Shown one piece after another: positions 1-8,231 of a stretch of DNA of 64,000 bases. Location: positions 185,591-249,590 of the forward strand of contig NZ_JARWAM010000008.1 in the NCBI RefSeq assembly GCF_031451695.1, written 5' to 3'. Under the pieces are notes generated by a model. That model saw only the letters and a program-made list of their open reading frames with translations. It did no database searches and was not told where the DNA came from. The position numbers and the translations under genes were made by a program. Every line of letters begins with the position of its first letter. The stretch's first letter is position 1. The stretch comes from Franzmannia qiaohouensis (GTDB lineage: Bacteria; Pseudomonadota; Gammaproteobacteria; Pseudomonadales; Halomonadaceae).

Positions 1-1292
1 ACGGGCTGCCCGACAGCCTCGACCTGCGCGGCATGAGTACGCTGAATGCGGCGCTCAAGGAGTCGATGCGACTACATCCGGTGTCGCTTGGTATGCCATT
101 CATGGTCGATGAACCCTTCGAGTTCAACGGCCACACGGTTCCCAAGGGGCAATTCTGCGTCTATAGCGGGGTCCCTAACCACTTCAGTGCCGACTTTTAT
201 CCGCAGCCTCACCGCTTCGATCCAGACCGCTGCCGCGCGCCACGCAATGAACACAAACAGCGCCGTGCATACGCGCCTTACGGATATGGCAAGCGCGTCT
301 GCCCAGCAGGGGGGCTGGTAGAGACCTGTACCTTGGTTTCGATCAGCCGGATCATTCACCGACGCACCTTCGAGCGCGTACCGGCCAATGATCCGCTGCG
401 CACCGTCCTCGCTCCGCTGCCGGCACCGGATCGCAAGTTCCGTATCCGTTTCATTGACGAGCGCAGCGAGCATGCGGCGGGAAAGACGGACCACACGCAA
501 CTCGCCGTCAACGCACTCGATGAGCTGTTCGAAAGTGGCCGCCTGGCAAAACCCGCCATGCGCGAGCGGCTGGACCATGTGACCGCCCGCCGCCATGAGC
601 CCGGCGAGTACATCCTGCGCAAGGGCGAACGGGCCGAGACATTCCATGTTCTGATTGAAGGCAGCGTCGAGGTGACGTCGGGGTCGGATGAACATCTGGC
701 CAGCCTCGAGCCCGGCAGCTACTTTGGCGAAATCGGCCTGCTCGGGGAGGGTCGCAGAACCGCCAACTGCCTGTCGACTACCCGCACGCTGGTGCTGGAG
801 ATGACCCGCGAAGACTTCCTGGCCATCGTGCTCAAGGATGATCTGGTGCCCGGCGAAATCGCCGCGGCGCTGCGCCAGCGCTACCTGACCACCCGTGTGC
901 ACAAAGCCCTGCCTGCGCTCACCTCAGAGCGGCTGAGAACGCTGGCTGGAACCGGCTCGCTGAAACGCTTCGAGGCCGACGACACCATCATTCGCCAGGG
1001 CGATGATGCCGACTGGTTTTACATCCTGCTCACCGGGACGGTTGCCGTGCTGATCGAGGATGCGAACGGCACGCAGCAGGTAGCGACACTCGAGGCAGGC
1101 GACCATTTTGGCGAAATCGGCATTCTCGAAGCCAGAGCGCGAACGGCAACGGTACGGGTAACGGCGGACGGCCCGGTAGAGACCCTGGCCATCCCGCGCG
1201 ACGCCCTGCTGGAACTGGTGGAGCAGGACCCTCAGGCGCGCAGGGATATTGCATCGATCATTCTGGACCGAATCCGCTCAGGGACGCCGTAA
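1..1292 (+). CDS. Cytochrome P450 fused to two cyclic-nucleotide-binding domains (5'-truncated by window edge)
   Basis: The frame is open from base 3, so the gene begins before the window; the first internal ATG is at 33. Numbering from that Met, the C-terminal half of a P450 is present: the K-helix ExxR (E10, R13) and the haem-ligand loop ending GKRVCPAG with Cys90. Two CNB/Crp-type domains follow, at about residues 165-285 and 295-415. Each keeps the phosphate-binding cassette pattern FGEIG...R.TA (about 231-244 and 359-372), with the Glu and Arg that contact cyclic nucleotide. No HTH follows, so it is not a transcription factor. P450s are haem monooxygenases needing a redox partner, and none is visible here. 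I infer control of the monooxygenase by a cyclic nucleotide. Substrate is unknown. Confidence 0.85.
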   Translation, partial: GLPDSLDLRGMSTLNAALKESMRLHPVSLGMPFMVDEPFEFNGHTVPKGQFCVYSGVPNHFSADFYPQPHRFDPDRCRAPRNEHKQRRAYAPYGYGKRVCPAGGLVETCTLVSISRIIHRRTFERVPANDPLRTVLAPLPAPDRKFRIRFIDERSEHAAGKTDHTQLAVNALDELFESGRLAKPAMRERLDHVTARRHEPGEYILRKGERAETFHVLIEGSVEVTSGSDEHLASLEPGSYFGEIGLLGEGRRTANCLSTTRTLVLEMTREDFLAIVLKDDLVPGEIAAALRQRYLTTRVHKALPALTSERLRTLAGTGSLKRFEADDTIIRQGDDADWFYILLTGTVAVLIEDANGTQQVATLEAGDHFGEIGILEARARTATVRVTADGPVETLAIPRDALLELVEQDPQARRDIASIILDRIRSGTP

Positions 1293-1300
1293 CAACCCGA

Positions 1301-1324
1301 CGGCCCGGCCACCAGGCCGGGCCG
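1301..1324 (+). terminator. GC-rich hairpin after P450-CNB gene
   Basis: A perfect 10-bp stem (CGGCCCGGCC with its complement) closes a 4-nt ACCA loop 8 bases after the stop codon. No T-run follows, so it is at best a weak intrinsic terminator or an mRNA 3' stabiliser. Confidence 0.35.
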
Positions 1325-1444
1325 CCCCGCGCACCAGACCCGACAGCCACCCTGCCGCCTCCTGCCAAGGTCGTCTTTCGCCAGGCGTCGTCGCCGCACT
1401 AGACTGCAGGCAACAGACACGCCATTGCAGAAGGGAGAGCCGCC

Positions 1445-1816
1445 ATGGCCAAGGTACTGGTGGTCGACGATGAACCCAACATCGTCCTGTCACTGGAATT
1501 TCTGATGCAGCAGGCGGGCTTCGACGTGGTCACCGCCGAAGATGGCGAAAGCGCCCTGCAAAGCGTTGTCGACGGCGCCCCCGATCTGATTCTGCTGGAT
1601 ATCAGCCTGCCCGGCATCAGCGGCTTCGATGTGCTCGAGCAGCTACGCGCCGACCCCGCCCACGCCAAGCTGCCGATCATCATGCTGACCGCCCACGGGC
1701 GTGAAGTAGAGCGCGAGAAGGGCCTGGCGCTGGGCGCCGACGACTACATCACCAAGCCGTTCTCCACCCAGGCACTGGTCGACAAGGTACAGGGCCTGCT
1801 CGGCGAGACGCGCTGA
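1445..1816 (+). CDS. Receiver-only (CheY-like) response regulator
   Basis: This 123-residue protein is a single receiver domain with no output domain. The acidic pocket (D8, D9), phospho-acceptor D52 in the LLDISLPG strand, T82 and K104 (the TKPF loop) are all present, so it should be phosphorylatable. A good ribosome site (GGGAGAG) precedes the ATG. Its stop overlaps the next start by one base (TGATG), implying translational coupling with the exonuclease-like gene. The symporter-type histidine kinase two genes downstream is the likely phosphodonor. Its output is presumably by protein-protein contact. Confidence 0.9.
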   Translation: MAKVLVVDDEPNIVLSLEFLMQQAGFDVVTAEDGESALQSVVDGAPDLILLDISLPGISGFDVLEQLRADPAHAKLPIIMLTAHGREVEREKGLALGADDYITKPFSTQALVDKVQGLLGETR

Positions 1817-3897
1817 TGGCGCCGCGCCCTGCCCGCGGCCACCTGCCCCGTCGCCAGCGCCTGGTGGGTATCTGGCTACTGGTCAGCGGGTTGGCCTTCT
1901 TCAGCGGCGCCCTGCTGGCGCTGTGGCTGGATGCCGAGCTGGCTCCCAGCGGGGTACAGCGCGTGGCGCTGTGGATCGGTAGCCTGGGCGGCGGCGTACT
2001 GATCCTGCTGCTGGGGCTCGTGCTAGAGCGGCGCCTGTTCACTCCGCTGCGCCACCTGCAGGTGCAGATGGCACGCCTGGCGGCCAATCCCGATGCCCGC
2101 GACGACTACCCTCCCGAAGGCTGGCTCAAGGGGCTGGGGCCCGACCTGGCGAGGCTGCGCGACGGCTGGCGCCAGGACCGCCAGTTGCTGGCCACCGCCC
2201 ACACCGACGGTGCGCGCAGTGCGGCACGCATTCGCCTCGAACTGGAGTCGCTGCTGCAGGTGCTGGAGACACCGCTGCTGCTGTGCGATCAGCACCGCCG
2301 CCTGCTGCTGTTCAATCACGCCGCCGAGACGCTGTTCGACGGCCACCCCGGGCTGGGCCTGGGCAAGCGCCTCGAGGGGTTGATCGGCGTGGCCAGCCTG
2401 CAGGACGCCCTGGCACGGTTGCCCGACGACGGCGCGCCCCGCGAGCTGCTGGTGCCCAGCGACGAGCGCTGGCTGCGCTGCCTGCTCAAGCGCGTACCCC
2501 AGAGCCAGGGCGAGACCCTGATCACGCTGACCGACACCACCGTCAGCCTCACCGATGAAAGTCACACCCGTGCCGCCCTCGGTGAGCTGCTACCGGCGCT
2601 GCGCCGTCACGGCGCGGGGCTGGCCAGCGCCGCCGAGACCCTGACTCGACTGGATGCTCAGCACGCCGAGGCCGGCGATCTACGTACCCGCATCAGCGCC
2701 GTCATCGACGAAGAGAGTCGTGCGCTGACCGCCGAGATAGAACGCCTGGGCCAGCGCATCGACGACCTGCAGCAGCAGGGCGAGCGGCTGGTGCCGCTGT
2801 GGTCCAACGACCTATGGCAGTCGCTCAACGAGCGCCTCGATCATCTGCCCGAACTGCCGCGGGTCACGCCGATCGGTATGCCAGCCTGGTTCAAGGGTGA
2901 CGCCCCGGCGCTGCTGGCGCTGCTCGAGGCGCTGCTCGAACGGCTCCACAAGACCAGCGGCGGCCATGCCCTGGAAGGCGAACTCTGCCTGGGCAATCGT
3001 CGCGTCTATCTCGATCTGATCTGGCGCGGTGCGCCGCTGCCCCAGCGCACCCTGGCCGAGTGGCACGACCAGCGCCTGGAGAGCCTGCCACTGGCGCCGA
3101 GCATCGGCGAGTTGCTCCAGCAGCACGGCAGCGACGCCTGGAGCCTGGCCGACGCCGACGGTGAGCACGCCCGACTGCGCCTGCCGCTGCCTGCGGTAGA
3201 GCGGGTTGGCGCCCCCGCCGCCCACAAGGCGCCGCGCCCGGAGTTCCACGACTTCGGCATCGCCGACCTGCCGCCGCCGGATGCCGAACTGGCGGCCTGC
3301 TCGCTGCGCGCGCTGGAGATCGTCGCCTTCGATACCGAGACCACCGGGCTCGAGCTGCGTCGTGGCGATACGGTGATCAGCCTCGGCGCCTGCCGGGTGG
3401 TCAACGCCCGCCTGCTCGCCGACGACACCTTCGATGCGCGCGTCGACCCCGGCCGCCCGATTCCGCCGGCCAGCACCGTGATCCATGGCCTGCGCGATGC
3501 CGACGTAGCCGGCGCCCCGCCGCTGCATGTGGTGCTGCCACGCTTTCGCCGCTATGTCGGCGAAGCGGTACTGCTGGCCCACAACGCCGCCTTCGACCTG
3601 CTGGCGATCCAGCCCCCCGGCGCCGGCGTCGACTTCCAGCTGCCGGTGCTCGACACCCTGCTGCTGTCGCGGGCACTCGACCCAAGCCTCGACGGCCACG
3701 ACCTCGACAGCCTGGCCAGCCGCTTCGACCTCAGCGTGCCTGAGGGCGCCCGGCATACCGCGCTGGGCGATGCCCGCCTCACCGCCGAGCTATGGCTGGC
3801 ACTGCTGCCACGCCTGGAGGCGCGCGGCGTGATCACCCTGCAGGAAGCGCTGACCCTGCAGGCCGGTGCCTTCGATCGCGAGGACGCCAGCGCATGA
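1816..3897 (+). CDS. Membrane-anchored PAS-like/DnaQ-fold 3'-5' exonuclease
   Basis: This 693-residue protein has two N-terminal membrane helices (about 17-37 and 50-71). A juxtamembrane stretch leads to a PAS-like region (about 135-210). A long central part resembles a histidine-kinase scaffold, but I see no H, N or G boxes. A C-terminal DEDDh exonuclease domain spans about 500-680, with Exo I (FDTETTG), Exo II (HNAAFD) and Exo III (HTALGDAR) motifs. DnaQ-family domains remove nucleotides from 3' ends of DNA or RNA. Here the domain is tethered to a sensor-like membrane module in a two-component locus. That suggests a signalling or small-RNA turnover role rather than replication proofreading. 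It overlaps both neighbours by 1-4 bases. Confidence 0.8.
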   Translation: MAPRPARGHLPRRQRLVGIWLLVSGLAFFSGALLALWLDAELAPSGVQRVALWIGSLGGGVLILLLGLVLERRLFTPLRHLQVQMARLAANPDARDDYPPEGWLKGLGPDLARLRDGWRQDRQLLATAHTDGARSAARIRLELESLLQVLETPLLLCDQHRRLLLFNHAAETLFDGHPGLGLGKRLEGLIGVASLQDALARLPDDGAPRELLVPSDERWLRCLLKRVPQSQGETLITLTDTTVSLTDESHTRAALGELLPALRRHGAGLASAAETLTRLDAQHAEAGDLRTRISAVIDEESRALTAEIERLGQRIDDLQQQGERLVPLWSNDLWQSLNERLDHLPELPRVTPIGMPAWFKGDAPALLALLEALLERLHKTSGGHALEGELCLGNRRVYLDLIWRGAPLPQRTLAEWHDQRLESLPLAPSIGELLQQHGSDAWSLADADGEHARLRLPLPAVERVGAPAAHKAPRPEFHDFGIADLPPPDAELAACSLRALEIVAFDTETTGLELRRGDTVISLGACRVVNARLLADDTFDARVDPGRPIPPASTVIHGLRDADVAGAPPLHVVLPRFRRYVGEAVLLAHNAAFDLLAIQPPGAGVDFQLPVLDTLLLSRALDPSLDGHDLDSLASRFDLSVPEGARHTALGDARLTAELWLALLPRLEARGVITLQEALTLQAGAFDREDASA

Positions 3898-4166
3898 AGA
3901 CGCCACGCCTCGGTGAACGGCTGGTCGCCCTGATCGGCGTCGCGCTGGTGCTGTTCAGCCCGCCGCTGATCCTGGTCGCCGACCGCCCCGCCGCCAACGG
4001 CCTGTCGTGGCTGCCGCTCTACCTGTTCATTGCCTGGGCGCTGGTCATCGCGCTGTCCGCCTGGCTGCTCGAGCATCGCCACGAACCAGGCGGGCGCAGC
4101 GACGACGCCACACAGCAGCGCCAATCCGATGCACCGTCCGCTGAGCCGCCGCGAGGGTCGCAATGA
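3894..4166 (+). CDS. Small two-helix membrane protein
   Basis: This 90-residue protein starts at the ATG overlapping the exonuclease stop (ATGA) and ends overlapping the kinase start (AATGA), so it is translationally coupled on both sides. Two hydrophobic helices (about 11-29 and 38-58) are followed by a polar, probably disordered tail. Small two-helix proteins often accompany sodium/solute symporter proteins (the YhdT/DUF997 and DUF4212 types). I suspect it is an accessory subunit of the symporter-like kinase next door, but I cannot assign the family with confidence. Confidence 0.7.
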   Translation: MKTPRLGERLVALIGVALVLFSPPLILVADRPAANGLSWLPLYLFIAWALVIALSAWLLEHRHEPGGRSDDATQQRQSDAPSAEPPRGSQ

Positions 4167-6913
4167 GGGCCGAGCCACTGGTATTGACGGTGGCCTTCGG
4201 CTACCTGGCGCTGCTGTTCGTGATCGCCGCCTGGGGCGATCGCCGCGCCGAGCAGGGCCGCTCGCTGATCGGCTCGCCGACCATCTATGCGCTGTCGATC
4301 GCCGTCTACTGTACCGCCTGGACCTTCTACGGCAGCGTCGGCCGCGCCGCCGAGCACGGCCCCAGCTTCCTGCTGATCTACCTGGGCCCCACGCTGGCGA
4401 TGCTCGCCGCGCCGTTCCTGATCCGCAAGATGGTGCGCATCGCCCGCGCCCAGCGCATCACCTCCATTGCCGACTTCATCAGTGCCCGCTACGGCAAGAG
4501 CGGCAGCCTCGGCGCACTGGTCACGCTGATCGCGCTGATCGGCATCACCCCCTATATCGCGCTGCAGCTCAAAGCCATCACCCTGAGCCACGCCGTGCTG
4601 GTCAACTACCCGGCCCCCCCCGAGCTGCGCCTGGCCGAAGAGAGCTTCTGGATCGACAAGTCGTTCTGGGTGGCACTGGTGCTGGCGGTGTTCATCATCC
4701 TCTTTGGCACCCGCCACCTCGACGCCAGCGAGCGCCACGAGGGCATGGTCGCGGCAATTGCCTTCGAGTCGCTGGTCAAGCTGGTGGCCTTCCTGGCGGT
4801 GGGTATCTTCACGGTCTTCGTGCTATTCCACGGCCCCGCCGACCTGTTCGCGCGTACCGCCGAACACCCGGCGCTGGTCGATGCACTGAGCCTCGACGCC
4901 GTGCCCGGCGGCGCCTTGGGCTGGGTCGGCACCCTGGTGCTGGCGTTCCTGGCGTTCCTGACCCTGCCCCGTCAGTTCCAGGTGCTGGTGGTGGAAAACG
5001 TCGACGAGCGCCACCTAAAACGCGCCAGCTGGCTATTCCCGCTCTACCTGCTGGCCATCAACCTGTTCGTGATCCCCATCGCCATGGCGGGCATGCTGCT
5101 CGGCAACGGCGCCAGCGACCCCGACAGCTTCGTGCTCACCCTGCCGCTCTCGGCGGGCCTCGAGGGGTTGCCGCTGCTGGTCTTCATCGGCGGGCTGTCG
5201 GCGGCCACCGGCATGGTCATCGTCGAGACCATCGCCCTGTCGACCATGGTCAGCAACCACCTGGTGATGCCGCTGCTGCTGCGCTCCTCGCGCCTGCACC
5301 TCGGCTCGCAGGTCGAGCTCACCGGCTGGCTGCTGGGCATTCGCCGGGTCGCCATCGTGCTGATCCTGCTGCTCGGCTACCTCTACCACGCGCTGGTCGG
5401 TGACTCCTATAGCCTGGTCACCATCGGCCTGGTGTCGTTCGCCGCCGCCTGCCAGTTCGCGCCGGCGCTGCTGCTCGGCCTCTACTGGCGCGGCGCGACC
5501 CGCCTCGGCGCCACCTTCGGCCTGATCGCCGGCTTCCTGGTGTGGGTCTATACCCTGCTGCTGCCCGGCTTCGCCCAGTCCGGCTGGCTCGCCCCCGGTT
5601 TCGTCGAGGCCGGTCCGCTGGGCATCGCCTGGCTGCGTCCCTATGCCCTGTTCGGCCTCGAGAATGCCGATATCTACAGCCACTCGCTGCTGTGGAGCCT
5701 GCTGGCCAACGTCGGCGTGCTGGTAGGGGTATCGCTGTTCACGCGTCAAAGCCGTCTCGAGCAGACCCAGGCAGCACTCTTTACCGAGGCCCTCAACTCC
5801 GGACTCAGCTACGCCAGCCTGTGGCAGGGCCAGACCACCCGCGGCGAGCTGGAAGCGCTGCTGGCGCGCTACCTGGGGGCGGCGGCCGCGGCACGGGTGT
5901 TCGCCGGCCAGCAGGATGACGACCAGCAAGCGGTACCCTCCGAGGTAATCGCCAGCGCCGAGCAGGCCCTGACCGGGGCGCTGGGCAGTGCCTCGGCGCG
6001 GGTGCTGATCAACTCGGTGGTGCGCGGCGAGGCGCTCGATCTGGAAGCCGTGCTGAGCATCCTCGACACCACCTCCCAGACCCTTGAATACAACCGACGC
6101 CTGGAGCAGAAGTCCGCCGAGCTGGCGCGCATCGGCGAGGAGCTGCGCGCCGCCAACGAGCGGCTGCGCGAGCTCGACCGCCTCAAGGACGAGTTCGTCG
6201 CCATGGTCAGCCACGAGCTGCGCACCCCCTTGACCTCGATTCGCGCCTTCGCCGAAATCCTTCGCGACGGCCAGGCGCTGCCAGACGACAAGCGTGCTCA
6301 CTTCCTCGATGTGATGGTACTCGAGAGCCAGCGACTGTCGCGGCTGATCGAAGAGATCCTCGACCTGGCACGCCTCGAGAGCGGGCGTTTAACCCTCAAT
6401 CCCCAGCCGCTGGATCTCGCCGCCCTGGCACGCCAGAGCGTGGCCGCAGTGCAGCGCGTGCAGGAGGAGCGGGGCGTCACGCTTAGCGTCGACATCGAGG
6501 CCGATGAGGCCTGGGTGATCGGCGACCCGGACCGTCTCGAACAGGTGATCATCAACCTGCTCGACAACGCCAGCAAGTTTGCCGACGAACACGCCGCGCG
6601 GGTGCGCCTGCGCCTGTGGCGCCACAAGCAGCACTGGTGCCTGGCGGTGGAAGACAACGGCCCGGGGATCAGCGCCGATGAGCGCGAGCGGGTGTTCGAG
6701 AAATTCCATCAGATCAAGCAGCAGCACGACAGCGGCAAGGCCCGCGGGCGCCCCCGCGGCAGCGGCCTGGGCCTGCCCATCAGCCGCGGCATCGTCGCCC
6801 ACCTCGGCGGTCGCCTGTGGGTCGAGGACGCCCCCACCCTCGGCGGTGCCTGCCTGATAATGGACCTCCCCGAGGCACGCCCAGAAGAGCGCCAGCAGCC
6901 CCTCGACAGCTAA
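4163..6913 (+). CDS. Sodium/solute symporter-domain sensor histidine kinase (CbrA/CrbS-like)
   Basis: The first 530 or so of 916 residues form a sodium:solute symporter (SSS) fold with about 12-13 helices. A coiled-coil linker (about 640-675) joins a kinase core with H box SHELRTPL (phospho-acceptor H684), N box (NLLDNASKF), DNGPGI and GSGLGLPIS. No receiver or PAS domain is obvious. Kinases of this architecture (CbrA, CrbS/MxtR) control carbon-source use in gammaproteobacteria, for example acetate in Vibrio and histidine or C/N balance in Pseudomonas. The receiver encoded at the start of this operon is the likely partner. Whether the symporter half transports or only senses is unknown. Confidence 0.9.
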   Translation: MRAEPLVLTVAFGYLALLFVIAAWGDRRAEQGRSLIGSPTIYALSIAVYCTAWTFYGSVGRAAEHGPSFLLIYLGPTLAMLAAPFLIRKMVRIARAQRITSIADFISARYGKSGSLGALVTLIALIGITPYIALQLKAITLSHAVLVNYPAPPELRLAEESFWIDKSFWVALVLAVFIILFGTRHLDASERHEGMVAAIAFESLVKLVAFLAVGIFTVFVLFHGPADLFARTAEHPALVDALSLDAVPGGALGWVGTLVLAFLAFLTLPRQFQVLVVENVDERHLKRASWLFPLYLLAINLFVIPIAMAGMLLGNGASDPDSFVLTLPLSAGLEGLPLLVFIGGLSAATGMVIVETIALSTMVSNHLVMPLLLRSSRLHLGSQVELTGWLLGIRRVAIVLILLLGYLYHALVGDSYSLVTIGLVSFAAACQFAPALLLGLYWRGATRLGATFGLIAGFLVWVYTLLLPGFAQSGWLAPGFVEAGPLGIAWLRPYALFGLENADIYSHSLLWSLLANVGVLVGVSLFTRQSRLEQTQAALFTEALNSGLSYASLWQGQTTRGELEALLARYLGAAAAARVFAGQQDDDQQAVPSEVIASAEQALTGALGSASARVLINSVVRGEALDLEAVLSILDTTSQTLEYNRRLEQKSAELARIGEELRAANERLRELDRLKDEFVAMVSHELRTPLTSIRAFAEILRDGQALPDDKRAHFLDVMVLESQRLSRLIEEILDLARLESGRLTLNPQPLDLAALARQSVAAVQRVQEERGVTLSVDIEADEAWVIGDPDRLEQVIINLLDNASKFADEHAARVRLRLWRHKQHWCLAVEDNGPGISADERERVFEKFHQIKQQHDSGKARGRPRGSGLGLPISRGIVAHLGGRLWVEDAPTLGGACLIMDLPEARPEERQQPLDS

Positions 6914-6991
6914 GCTATTTCCTGCCCACGGTTAAAGAAGACGCTGGAAACGTCGATATAACGTTCGGCGTGCTAACTCGAGGTCAACGGA

Positions 6992-8224
6992 ATGTCCAAA
7001 GCAACCAAACCAACAACGAGTGCAAACTCTCTGCTACTGGCCTCACAGCCGATCTTTGATATCCATGATGATATTTACGGCGTGGAACTGCTCTATCGCA
7101 GCGACTCCGGACTAGGAGCACTTGACGTCGGCGATGAGGTCGCCACGGCCGAAGTCGTCTACCACCTCAATACCGCCATCATGCAGCGAGTCAGTTTTTC
7201 CAAGGTACCCACCTTCATCAACGTCTCTGCTGCACTCTTGCTGTCACCGCACTTCCTGCCCGTATCTCCCGACCAGGTGGTGATCGAGCTCGTCGAGCGC
7301 GTCACGCCTGACCAGGCGTTGATCGACGCGGTTCGACGCCTGCATGCGCAGGGCTACCGTTTCGCCCTCGACGATTTCAACTTTACCCCCGAGTGGACTC
7401 CGCTACTTGCGCTGTCATCCTACCTCAAGGTCGACATTTCCTCGCTCGAGGCGTCGCAAGTGGCACAGCACAAACAACGGCTGTCGCACCTGGACCTTAC
7501 GTGGATCGCCGAACGCGTGGAGACCCGCGAGGAACGCGATACCTACCGGCAAATGGGCTTCGACCTCTTCCAAGGCTACTATTACGCGCGGCCGGTTCCG
7601 GTCTATGGCAAGAAACTGCCCGCCGCCACCCTGTACGCCACGCAGCTGCTCCAGGCCCTCTGCCAACACGAGCCAAGCATCGATGCCGTCATCGCGCTGA
7701 TACAGGCCGACCCCGAGCTGGCCATCAAGTTGACTCGCATCGCCAACAGCGCCTACTTCAACCAGCACGCCCCGATCAGCTCGCTACGCGATGTCGTGGC
7801 CAGAATCGGCTTCCAGCAGCTCTCCAGCTGGGCGGCCCTGTTTGGCCTGCTGAGCAACGCCAGTTCAGCGCATGCCGAACTGGCGCTGACCCGTGCCAAA
7901 GGCTGCGAGCTGTTGGCCAAGCAGGAGGGCTTGAACGGCCATCACGCTTACTTCATCGGCCTGCTCTCCTCCGCCGAGCTGCTGCTTGGCATTCCCGGTG
8001 AAGAGTTCTTGACCAGCCTTGGACTCGATTCATCCACCATGTCAGCCACGCTCCGCCGCGAAGGCGCCTACGGCGAGGTGCTGCAGCGCATCGAAGTCAC
8101 CGAGAAGTGCTTCGCCATGCGGCAGTGGTTGTCGGGGAACGAAGATCCGCGACTCTTCGACCTCTACCAGCAGGCACATCAAGATGCACTCGAGCTGTTG
8201 ACGACGTTATCTACAGCGCAGTGA
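6992..8224 (+). CDS. EAL-like/HDOD signalling protein
   Basis: This 410-residue protein has an N-terminal EAL-type barrel (about 12-200) and a C-terminal HDOD domain (about 205-400), as in the YuxH/CdgJ class. Where active phosphodiesterases have EAL the protein reads ELL, and downstream metal ligands are not clearly complete, so catalysis of c-di-GMP breakdown is doubtful. The HDOD part contains the ITRIANSAYF-type helix typical of these regulatory domains. It lies 78 bp after the kinase gene on the same strand and may be an output protein of that signalling unit. It converges with the DUF294 gene, with only 7 bp between stop codons. Confidence 0.85.
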   Translation: MSKATKPTTSANSLLLASQPIFDIHDDIYGVELLYRSDSGLGALDVGDEVATAEVVYHLNTAIMQRVSFSKVPTFINVSAALLLSPHFLPVSPDQVVIELVERVTPDQALIDAVRRLHAQGYRFALDDFNFTPEWTPLLALSSYLKVDISSLEASQVAQHKQRLSHLDLTWIAERVETREERDTYRQMGFDLFQGYYYARPVPVYGKKLPAATLYATQLLQALCQHEPSIDAVIALIQADPELAIKLTRIANSAYFNQHAPISSLRDVVARIGFQQLSSWAALFGLLSNASSAHAELALTRAKGCELLAKQEGLNGHHAYFIGLLSSAELLLGIPGEEFLTSLGLDSSTMSATLRREGAYGEVLQRIEVTEKCFAMRQWLSGNEDPRLFDLYQQAHQDALELLTTLSTAQ

Positions 8225-8231
8225 GGCGGCG

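Noticed and set aside
5033..6301. 422-codon open frame antisense to the symporter-kinase gene
   Set aside because: Gln/Glu/Arg-rich composition typical of a GC shadow; the plus-strand kinase motifs are intact.
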